5,009 nt of DNA, from contig PMYF01000769.1 of NCBI GenBank assembly GCA_003171295.1, forward strand, positions 10,429 to 15,437. The letters are read 5' to 3'. The notes beneath the pieces are model-generated. The model ran no database searches, was not told the origin of the DNA, and saw only the letters and a program-made list of their open reading frames with translations. Position numbers and translations under genes: made by a program. Shown piece by piece: positions 1 through 5,009 of the stretch (within the stretch, counting starts at the first letter, position 1; each line of letters starts with the position of its first letter). Origin of the DNA: Acidobacteriota bacterium (GTDB lineage: Bacteria > Acidobacteriota > Terriglobia > UBA7540).

Positions 1-380
1 ACAACCCCAACTTCGACGCTTGCGTTCAGCTCTTCGGGACCGACGGGGTTTCCGAGTCGCACTACGACTCGCGGGTCAGTATCGCCGGCAAGAACAAATG
101 GGACGCGGGATTGGGGGGCGCCAAAGAAAGCGAGCAATTCTCCGCGGCGGGAACGTTTAAAGGCTCGCTCGATCAGGCCGACTCCGAAAAACAGAAGGGC
201 TATGTGGCCAGCATTTCCAGCGGCCAGTTCCAGAACCAGGCCGCGCAAGGCGCGGAATCGGCCATGAGCGCCATACTGGGCCGCACGGCGGCGTATACGG
301 GCAAGTTGATCACCTGGGAAGAACTACAAAAGTCAAAGGAAGTACTGGATCCCAAAATAGATATCACGAAGTTCGCGTAA
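1..380 (+). CDS. Gfo/Idh/MocA-family oxidoreductase, C-terminal end (5' truncated by window)
   Basis: This is the last 125 residues of a protein that begins before the window. The frame is read from base 3 (first residues NPNFDACVQLFGTDG) and ends at TAA 378-380. The tail AILGRTAAYTGKLITWEEL is typical of the C-terminal end of Gfo/Idh/MocA NAD(P)-dependent sugar or inositol dehydrogenases, where an A-x-x-G-R-x-A-A-Y-T-G-K helix is followed by T-W-E-E-L. The stretch before it (FGTDGVSESHYDSRVSIAG) fits the beta-sheet of the substrate domain. The Rossmann nucleotide-binding domain and catalytic Lys/His are outside the window, so substrate and localisation cannot be stated. Many relatives in Acidobacteria and Planctomycetes are Tat-exported, which is not testable here. 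The next gene is 158 bp downstream on the same strand and encodes a sugar isomerase-like protein, a common pairing for this family. The TTG at 111 is an internal codon, not a start, because the frame is open to the edge with family-like sequence. Confidence 0.85.
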   Translation, partial: NPNFDACVQLFGTDGVSESHYDSRVSIAGKNKWDAGLGGAKESEQFSAAGTFKGSLDQADSEKQKGYVASISSGQFQNQAAQGAESAMSAILGRTAAYTGKLITWEELQKSKEVLDPKIDITKFA

Positions 381-528
381 GGTTTATCCGGCGAGGCGGC
401 TGCTGAGAAAACCACCGGAAGTTCGGGGACGATTCCAGCGGTCGCCCGCCCATTTCGCTCGGCTGCAACGTGGCAACCCCAAGAGTACGGGGCGAAGGGT
501 TCCGCTCGTCACGGACGCAGCCGTAACT

Positions 529-533
529 GGAGG
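529..533 (+). promoter_or_regulatory. Ribosome binding site of the TIM-barrel gene
   Basis: A full GGAGG Shine-Dalgarno core lies five bases before the ATG at 539. It supports that ATG as the start, which also places the twin-arginine motif at the expected distance from the N-terminus. Confidence 0.8.
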
Positions 534-538
534 TCATC

Positions 539-1471
539 ATGAAGCAACATTCTTCGCGTCGAGATTTCCTGAAGATTTCCGTGAGTGCCGTGTGCGCGGC
601 CCCGCTGGCCTCGTTGGGTTCGGCCGCCGCTACCCTTGCCGGTACGCCCCCCGCTCCAGCTCCTGCCGCCGGGCGCATCAAGAAGGCCGTGCAAATCTAC
701 ATGCTGCCAAAACAGTTGAGCTACGCCGACCGCTTCAAAATGGCCCGCGATGTGGGCTTTGAGGCCGTGGAAGGCCAAACCGTTACGGACCCGAAAGAGG
801 CCGAGGAGATCAAGAAGGCCGCGGATGATGCCAAGGTCCGCATTCATTCCGTGATGAATATGGCGCACTGGGATAATCCGCTCTCCTCCAGCGACCCCGC
901 CGTGGTGCAGAAGTCGCTGGACGGTATGAAGACTTCGCTCCACAACGCCAAGCTTTGGGGCGCGGATGCTGTGTTGCTGGTCCCGGGGGTCGTCAATCCC
1001 GAGACCAGTTACAAGGACGCCTGGACGCGCTCACAGAAGGAAATCCGCACGCTTATCCCGCTGGCGGAAGAATTGAAGGTCGTCATCGGCATGGAAGAAG
1101 TGTGGAACAAGTTTCTGCTCAGCCCGCTCGAAATGGCGAAGTACGTGGACGAGTTCAAAAGCCCCTGGATCAAGGCGTACTTCGACGTCGGGAACGTAGT
1201 GTTCTACGGGTATCCCCAGGACTGGATCCATACCCTTGGCAACCGCATCGTGAGGGTCCACCTGAAGGACTTTAAGATGGGCAAGGGCTGGAGCCCGGTC
1301 ACCGCGAATTTCGTAAACCTCGGCGACGGTGATATCGATTGGGCCGCCGTGCGCAAAGCGCTCGCAGACGTCGGTTACACTGGCTACGCAACGACTGAGC
1401 TGGAAGCCGGCGACGAGGCCTACCTGCGCGACTTGAGCAAGCGCGTCGATAAGCTGGTGTTGGGGTTGTGA
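539..1471 (+). CDS. Tat-exported sugar phosphate isomerase/epimerase-like TIM-barrel protein
   Basis: This is a complete 310-residue protein (ATG 539, TGA 1469-1471). Residues 6-12 read SRRDFLK, an exact twin-arginine motif, followed by a hydrophobic Ala-rich stretch to about residue 35 and a Pro/Ala linker (36-45). It is therefore predicted to be folded in the cytoplasm and exported by the Tat pathway. From residue 47 on it is a xylose-isomerase-like (AP endonuclease 2 superfamily) barrel. Strand-end residues that fit the usual metal site are E186 (GMEEVWNKF), D216 (AYFDVGN), H241 (VHLKDF) and E287 (TTELE); H103 and H110 lie in an earlier strand and loop. The GDGDIDW motif (262-268) is also typical. 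Family members isomerise or epimerise keto-sugars or act on inositol derivatives with a divalent metal; the substrate here is unknown. It follows a Gfo/Idh/MocA dehydrogenase gene by 158 bp on the same strand, which suggests joint use in sugar or polyol catabolism. The annotations 'hydroxypyruvate isomerase' or 'xylose isomerase' would go beyond the evidence. Confidence 0.93.
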   Translation: MKQHSSRRDFLKISVSAVCAAPLASLGSAAATLAGTPPAPAPAAGRIKKAVQIYMLPKQLSYADRFKMARDVGFEAVEGQTVTDPKEAEEIKKAADDAKVRIHSVMNMAHWDNPLSSSDPAVVQKSLDGMKTSLHNAKLWGADAVLLVPGVVNPETSYKDAWTRSQKEIRTLIPLAEELKVVIGMEEVWNKFLLSPLEMAKYVDEFKSPWIKAYFDVGNVVFYGYPQDWIHTLGNRIVRVHLKDFKMGKGWSPVTANFVNLGDGDIDWAAVRKALADVGYTGYATTELEAGDEAYLRDLSKRVDKLVLGL

Positions 1472-1485
1472 CGGCGGATTTCAGA

Positions 1486-1518
1486 GCGAGCAGGCCGCAT
1501 GACCCTCGACCTGCTCGC
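1486..1518. terminator. Possible hairpin between convergent genes
   Basis: A 9-bp perfect inverted repeat, GCGAGCAGG (1486-1494) and CCTGCTCGC (1510-1518), encloses a 15-base loop. It starts 15 bp after the TGA of the TIM-barrel gene, a sensible place for a terminator of that gene. No clear run of T follows on either strand, so intrinsic termination is uncertain and the loop is long. It could instead be a chance repeat. Confidence 0.35.
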
Positions 1519-1525
1519 AGTCGCC

Positions 1526-1654
1526 CATACGTTTGCAGCTTGAGATAGACCACGCGTAGCGGCGGCAGGGTTAGCTCAACGTGGCAGGGCTGATTGTGCC
1601 AGGCACGCGGCGTGGCCTGGCAGCCCGGCGCGTTGGTCATGCCGCTTCCGCCGA
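1526..1654 (-). pseudogene. Remnant of the 3' end of a second glgB (branching enzyme C-terminal tail)
   Basis: Read on the minus strand from 1652, the 41 codons GGSGMTNAPG...VVYLKLQT align to the last 41 residues of the intact GlgB in this window (GGSGLTHAPG...VIYLKPQR). There are 29 identities and no gaps. At DNA level, 1532-1654 matches 3020-3142 at 92 of 123 bases. Of the 31 differences, 19 fall at third, 9 at first and 3 at second codon positions, so the two copies diverged under coding constraint. Similarity stops abruptly upstream of GGSG. The same frame has a TAA at 1698-1700, and none of the branching-enzyme catalytic regions is present. The glgB stop TAG (3015-3017) corresponds to TAT at 1527-1529, so the frame runs on, without family similarity, to a stop near 1299 inside the oppositely oriented TIM-barrel gene. 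I see no start signal that would make it a functional small gene. It is best read as a dead fragment of a paralogous or foreign glgB. Confidence 0.85.
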
Positions 1655-1744
1655 GGTGTTCAAAAGCCGTATCGCCATGCGTCGTTGCTTTACCCTGTTA
1701 TGCTTACCTAGACATACGCGATGCGCCACGCAACTCTGGGGAAT

Positions 1745-2725
1745 CTATCGCTCCGGAATCGCAATAGCCCGAAGGCGCTTCCCTTCCGCCTCAACATCCC
1801 AAAACTCGACCTCACCTTGCGCCGTGCCGAAGATGACTGAGTTGCCTTCGGGTCCCACAATCAGATTGCTCGTCGGATGGGCCATGGCAAGGGAGTGCTC
1901 CTGGCCGGTGTAAGGGTTCCACAACCTCACTACTTTGTCGAATCCCGCGTACGCGATCCATCCCTTGGCCAAGATAGCGATCGTGTCAACATATTCCGAG
2001 TGGGGATGGGACATCGCGAAGATTTGTCGAGTTGTGAGACTCCAAGCGTATACCCGGCCATCCTGTGACCCCATGAGAACCAGGTCGTGCGCGGTGTCGA
2101 AAGCGATTGGGCGAAACGTATGGAACTCCCTATCTTTCGTCAGCCACCCCAGAAGCTTGCCTGAATGCGCATCCCAGATCCTTGGCCAGTGACCCGCATT
2201 CACTATCGTTTGCCCATCCGGACTGAACCCGACGTCGCCATAAATTGTGGAACAACAGAGGGTGAGTCGGGTTATGCCCGACTGTAAGTCGAGGGTTTCG
2301 ATCGTCCCTTTCGCAGTGATGACCAAGAGCGTTTGCCCATCCGAGCTGAATCGAACCGTGCCGTAGTTTCGTTTGTCCGACCGGAGAAGCCGAGGTGGAA
2401 CCGATTCTTCTGGCGCGTAGATGCCGAGGTCACTGCTGGCGATCACAAGTAGGCGCTCGTCCGGGCTGAACTGGATGTCATTCAGCGGACCATAAGGAAA
2501 GCTGACGCGTCGTGGGGTAGTGTCACGCCCCTTGGCCCAGACCGTAATCAAACCTTGCGATGTTCCTGCCGCGAACCATTTTCCTGTCTTGCTCAAAGCA
2601 ACGTTTGAAACTGTCCGGTCGAGGGGTTGATCCCGGAACCCCAGGAAGAAAACCCAAGCGCAGAGGATAATTGCGGCAGCGGAAAGCGAGAGCAGGACTG
2701 CACGGCTGGGAGTTCGCGCGCGCAT
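1745..2725 (-). CDS. Membrane-anchored WD40-like beta-propeller protein
   Basis: This is a complete 326-residue protein (ATG at 2725, TAG at 1745-1747). A short basic N-terminus (MRARTPSR) precedes one hydrophobic helix at about residues 9-30, which looks like a signal anchor with the rest outside the inner membrane. Seven WD40/YVTN-like blades follow at about 38-66, 80-104, 121-148, 161-189, 205-230, 246-274 and 286-313. They show repeated FSPDG or FSSDG turns and blade ends such as RIWDAHSGK, VRLWNPYTG and VEFWDVEAEG. Seven blades would close one propeller, with no enzymatic or kinase domain attached. Such propellers are generally interaction scaffolds, and no partner or ligand can be inferred. 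The start is supported by AGGA at 2736-2739, ten bases upstream. It is transcribed in the same direction as glgB, but 289 bp of repeat-rich DNA separates them, so co-transcription is doubtful. A remnant of a glgB tail lies just downstream. Confidence 0.87.
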   Translation of the reverse strand: MRARTPSRAVLLSLSAAAIILCAWVFFLGFRDQPLDRTVSNVALSKTGKWFAAGTSQGLITVWAKGRDTTPRRVSFPYGPLNDIQFSPDERLLVIASSDLGIYAPEESVPPRLLRSDKRNYGTVRFSSDGQTLLVITAKGTIETLDLQSGITRLTLCCSTIYGDVGFSPDGQTIVNAGHWPRIWDAHSGKLLGWLTKDREFHTFRPIAFDTAHDLVLMGSQDGRVYAWSLTTRQIFAMSHPHSEYVDTIAILAKGWIAYAGFDKVVRLWNPYTGQEHSLAMAHPTSNLIVGPEGNSVIFGTAQGEVEFWDVEAEGKRLRAIAIPER

Positions 2726-2735
2726 GACAAATCAT

Positions 2736-2739
2736 TCCT
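2736..2739 (-). promoter_or_regulatory. Weak ribosome binding site of the WD40 gene
   Basis: AGGA read on the minus strand lies ten bases before the ATG at 2725. The spacing is slightly long and the match short. It is the only candidate and favours this start, as no earlier in-frame start with a better site was seen. Confidence 0.5.
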
Positions 2740-2743
2740 GACA

Positions 2744-2979
2744 CTAGTATCCTGAGTCAGAAGTTCGTTGATGAAGTCAGCCCGCGGAGCAGGCGAAAGA
2801 AGATAGCCCACGGCGTCAGCCGCAGGTAAGGGAGCCCGCCCTCACCCCCAGGGCTTGCGCCCGCGCACGGCGGGTCAAAGGAGACCCTGGGCTATGATCT
2901 TGCGCCCCTGACCGGGTTATGGAAGGGTCGCCCGCAAGGGGGAGACATTGTCAGCGAGCTTCTGACTCAGGACACCAAG
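2744..2979. repeat. Two inverted copies of an intergenic repeat between glgB and the WD40 gene
   Basis: One copy runs on the minus strand (about 2810 down to 2744) and the other on the plus strand (about 2888 to 2979). They share TGGGCTATCTTCTTTCGCC (complement of 2792-2810) against TGGGCTATGATCTTGCGCC (2888-2906), 16 of 19 bases. They also share a 29-base end (2750-2778 against the complement of 2944-2972) with 24 identities, including 14 perfect bases, TCCTGAGTCAGAAG. The middle parts differ, and the plus-strand copy is longer by roughly 25 bases. The DNA between the copies (2811-2887) is GC-rich. No transposase or coding sequence is associated. From memory, similar GGGCTAT-containing, GC-rich intergenic repeats are common in Acidobacteria-type genomes, which I cannot verify here. 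The arms could also form a long hairpin in RNA. Copy boundaries are approximate. Confidence 0.7.
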
Positions 2980-3014
2980 CCACTCAAGCAGTTCACGAGA
3001 AGAGACAGGCGATC

Positions 3015-5009
3015 CTACCTTTGCGGCTTCAGGTAAATCACGCCCAGCGGAGGCAGGGTCAGTTCCACGTAGCAGGGCTGGTTCTGCCAGGCGTAGGGGA
3101 GGGCTTTGCGGCCCGGAGCATGGGTTAGGCCACTGCCGCCGAATCTCACCTCATCGGTATTCAGAATCTCGCGATAGAAGCACATCTCCGGCACACCCAC
3201 CCGATAATCCGGGCGCGGCACAGGCGTGAAGTTGCACACCACGATCAGGTAGTCGCCCGGCGTTTTCCCTTTGCGCTGGAAAGCGATCACGGAATCGTCG
3301 GCATCGCGAAAATCAATCCACTCGAATCCCGCGTTTTCGAAATCGATTTCGTGGAGCGCCGGCTCCGCGCGGTAAAGGTGGTTGAGTTCACCGACCAGTT
3401 CCTGCAACTTGCGGTGGGGTTCGTACTCCAGCAGGTTCCAGTCGAGGCTCTTGGCGGCATTCCATTCGTTCCACTGTCCCAGTTCTCCACCCATGAAAAG
3501 CATCTTTTTCCCCGGATGCGCGTAGAGAAAAGCATACAGGGAGCGCAGGTTCGCAAACTGCTGCCAGTAGTCGCCTGGCATTTTCGCGAGGAGGGAGCGT
3601 TTGCCGTGCACCACCTCGTCGTGCGAAAGTACCAGCACAAAATTTTCGTTGAACGCGTAGAGCAACGAGAAGGTCAGGTGATTTTGCTCGTACTTGCGGA
3701 AAACCGGGTCCTTAGAGAAATAGTGCAACATGTCGTGCATCCAGCCCATATTCCACTTCAGGCTGAAGCCCAGCCCGCCGACGTAAGTGGGCCGCGAAAC
3801 CATGGGCCACGCCGTTGATTCCTCGGCGATGGTCAGGATGCCGGGATGCTGCCGGAGGGCCAGTTCGTTGAAACGCTTGAGGAAGTCGATCGCGTTCAGG
3901 TTTTCGTTGCCCCCGAAGGCATTCGGCACCCATTGCCCGGTCTTGCGCGAGTAGTCCAAATAGAGCATCGAGGCCACCGCGTCCACGCGCAAGCCGTCGA
4001 CGTGATATTTCTCCAGCCAGAAAAGCGCACTCGTCCAGAGAAAGTCCTTCACCTCCGTGCGGCCGTAGTTGAAGATGCGCGTGCCCCAATCCGGATGCTC
4101 GCGCAGGCGCGGATCCTCGTGCTCGTAAAGGTGCGTGCCATCAAAGAACGCCAGCCCATGGGCATCAGAAGGGAAATGCGCCGGCACCCAGTCCAGGATG
4201 ACACCGATCCCACGCTGGTGCAGGTAATCAACAAAGTACATGAAATCTTCCGGTGTGCCGTGGCGACTGGTGGGGGCGAAATAACCGGTGGTCTGGTAAC
4301 CCCACGATTCATCCAGTGGATGCTCCATCACCGGCAGCAACTCCACGTGGGTGTAGCCCAGCTTCTGCATGTAGTCCGCCAGTTGTTCGGCCAGGTCGCG
4401 ATAGTTCAGGAAGCGATGATTCTCTTCCAGCTCCCGGCGCCACGAACCCAGGTGGACTTCATAAATCGCCAGCGGCGCGTCCAATCTCTGACGAACCGTG
4501 CGCTCCGCCATCCATGCCTGGTCGTGCCATTTGTAGCGGTCGATGTCGTAAACAATCGAGGCGGTCTTGGGCCGCACCTCCATGTAGAAGCCGTAAGGAT
4601 CGGTCTTCAGCCCCAAGTAGTTGTTGTAGCGCCCCTTGATTTCGAACTTGTAAATCTCGCCTTCGCGCAGCCCGGGAATAAAAAGTTCCCACATACCGGT
4701 AGCCCCGCGCACGCGCATGGGGTGACTCCGGCCGTCCCAATGATTGAAGTTGCCTACCACGCTGACGCGTTGGGCATTCGGCGCCCACACTGCAAACGCC
4801 ACGCCCCGCACGCTGGCGATTTCCGTCAGGTGTGCACCTAGCTTCTGGTAGGCATTGTAGTGCGTACCCTCCGCCAGCAAGTGGAGATCAAAGTCGGAAA
4901 GCACCGGTGGGAACCGGTAGGGATCATCGAACTCGTACTGGCCACCGTAATCCGTCCGCAGGCGATAGGGGAACACGACTTGCTCGCCGGGGAACACGGC
5001 CTCGAAAAA
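3015..5009 (-). CDS. glgB: 1,4-alpha-glucan (glycogen) branching enzyme, 5' end beyond the window
   Basis: GlgB transfers a cut alpha-1,4-glucan segment to an O6 position, making the alpha-1,6 branches of glycogen in the cytoplasm. The visible frame has 664 residues and ends at TAG 3015-3017. Numbering from the in-frame GTG at 4997, the order is: end of the N1 domain (about 1-40), CBM48-type beta-sandwich (about 65-145, AVWAPNAQRVSVVGNFNHWDG), GH13 barrel (about 175-540) and C-terminal beta domain (about 560-660). Conserved GH13 regions are DWVPAHF (269-275), GLRVDAV (nucleophile D339), TIAEEST (acid/base E392) and LSHDEVVHGK (stabiliser D460). YQTTGYFAPTSRHGTPEDF (234-252) is also a branching-enzyme signature. 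E. coli GlgB has 728 residues, so about 65-70 are missing. The GTG at 4997 is probably not the start: FFEA precedes it in frame, the sequence looks like the end of the N1 domain, and no ribosome site is visible. No catalytic residue is missing. A diverged copy of its last 41 codons lies at 1526-1654. Confidence 0.97.
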   Translation of the reverse strand, partial: FFEAVFPGEQVVFPYRLRTDYGGQYEFDDPYRFPPVLSDFDLHLLAEGTHYNAYQKLGAHLTEIASVRGVAFAVWAPNAQRVSVVGNFNHWDGRSHPMRVRGATGMWELFIPGLREGEIYKFEIKGRYNNYLGLKTDPYGFYMEVRPKTASIVYDIDRYKWHDQAWMAERTVRQRLDAPLAIYEVHLGSWRRELEENHRFLNYRDLAEQLADYMQKLGYTHVELLPVMEHPLDESWGYQTTGYFAPTSRHGTPEDFMYFVDYLHQRGIGVILDWVPAHFPSDAHGLAFFDGTHLYEHEDPRLREHPDWGTRIFNYGRTEVKDFLWTSALFWLEKYHVDGLRVDAVASMLYLDYSRKTGQWVPNAFGGNENLNAIDFLKRFNELALRQHPGILTIAEESTAWPMVSRPTYVGGLGFSLKWNMGWMHDMLHYFSKDPVFRKYEQNHLTFSLLYAFNENFVLVLSHDEVVHGKRSLLAKMPGDYWQQFANLRSLYAFLYAHPGKKMLFMGGELGQWNEWNAAKSLDWNLLEYEPHRKLQELVGELNHLYRAEPALHEIDFENAGFEWIDFRDADDSVIAFQRKGKTPGDYLIVVCNFTPVPRPDYRVGVPEMCFYREILNTDEVRFGGSGLTHAPGRKALPYAWQNQPCYVELTLPPLGVIYLKPQR

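Noticed and set aside
381..538. Possible promoter or second terminator between the dehydrogenase and TIM-barrel genes
   Set aside because: No convincing -35/-10 pair and no strong hairpin with a T-run were found. A small ACGG/CCGT stem at 511-524 is too weak to claim.
509..943. Minus-strand 144-codon frame opposite the TIM-barrel gene
   Set aside because: It is a His/Gly/Arg-rich antisense shadow of a gene that has a clear ribosome site, Tat signal and conserved barrel motifs.
1299..1640. Minus-strand 113-codon open frame starting at MTNAPG
   Set aside because: Only its first part matches a GlgB tail. After position 1527 it runs antisense into the TIM-barrel gene with Arg-rich, family-free sequence. 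Treated as a pseudogene remnant rather than a gene.
2207..2350. Direct repeat of about 21 bases (2207-2227 and 2330-2350, 19 matches)
   Set aside because: Both encode the FSPDG/FSSDG turn of neighbouring WD40 blades, so protein repeat structure explains it.
2831..3032. Open plus-strand frame through the repeat region, including the 69-codon frame at 2919-3128
   Set aside because: No ribosome site or family match is present. The sequence belongs to the intergenic repeat and the opposite strand of the glgB 3' end.
3846..4841. Long plus-strand open frame opposite glgB (331 codons)
   Set aside because: It lies entirely antisense to strongly conserved glgB coding sequence, has no family signature, and is explained by the GC-rich codon pattern of the real gene.
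4997..4997. GTG at 4997 as the start of glgB
   Set aside because: The frame continues to the window edge with FFEA before the GTG, no ribosome site is present, and the length deficit against full GlgB matches a missing N1 domain portion.

Overview
The window is high-GC bacterial chromosome holding three well-supported coding regions plus the end of a fourth. Gene content suggests Acidobacteriota or a similar soil lineage: a Gfo/Idh/MocA dehydrogenase followed by a Tat-exported xylose-isomerase-like TIM-barrel protein, a GlgB branching enzyme, and a membrane-anchored beta-propeller protein. This assignment rests on gene style only; no rRNA or other phylogenetic marker is present. No tRNA, rRNA, CRISPR array, transposase or integrase was seen.

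Layout. Positions 1-380 (+) are the C-terminal 125 residues of a Gfo/Idh/MocA-family oxidoreductase, cut by the left edge. After a 158-bp gap with no recognisable promoter or terminator comes a complete 310-residue Tat-exported sugar isomerase/epimerase-like protein (539-1471, +). These two are probably one carbohydrate or inositol catabolism unit. From 1472 onward the genes lie on the minus strand and converge on the first pair. From right to left they are: a glgB branching-enzyme gene running off the right edge (3015-5009), a 289-bp spacer with two inverted copies of an intergenic repeat, a 326-residue membrane-anchored seven-bladed WD40-like protein (1745-2725), and a 273-bp convergent intergenic region.

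The main surprise is in that convergent region. Positions 1526-1654 are a second, diverged copy of the last 41 codons of glgB, on the same strand as the intact gene. It aligns without gaps to 3014-3142 at about 75% nucleotide identity over the core 123 bp (92 matches, counted by hand) and 29 of 41 residues. Differences are concentrated at third codon positions (19 of 31), so the two tails diverged while both were coding. The fragment's stop codon position now reads TAT. The WD40 gene and the inverted repeat are therefore bracketed by two directly oriented glgB 3' ends, which suggests either insertion at the glgB 3' end or collapse of a second glgB copy.

Functionally, the left half looks like sugar or polyol oxidation and isomerisation, and the right half like glycogen synthesis. 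The WD40 protein has no assignable biochemical role. I found no new enzymatic or defence system here; the unusual content is structural.
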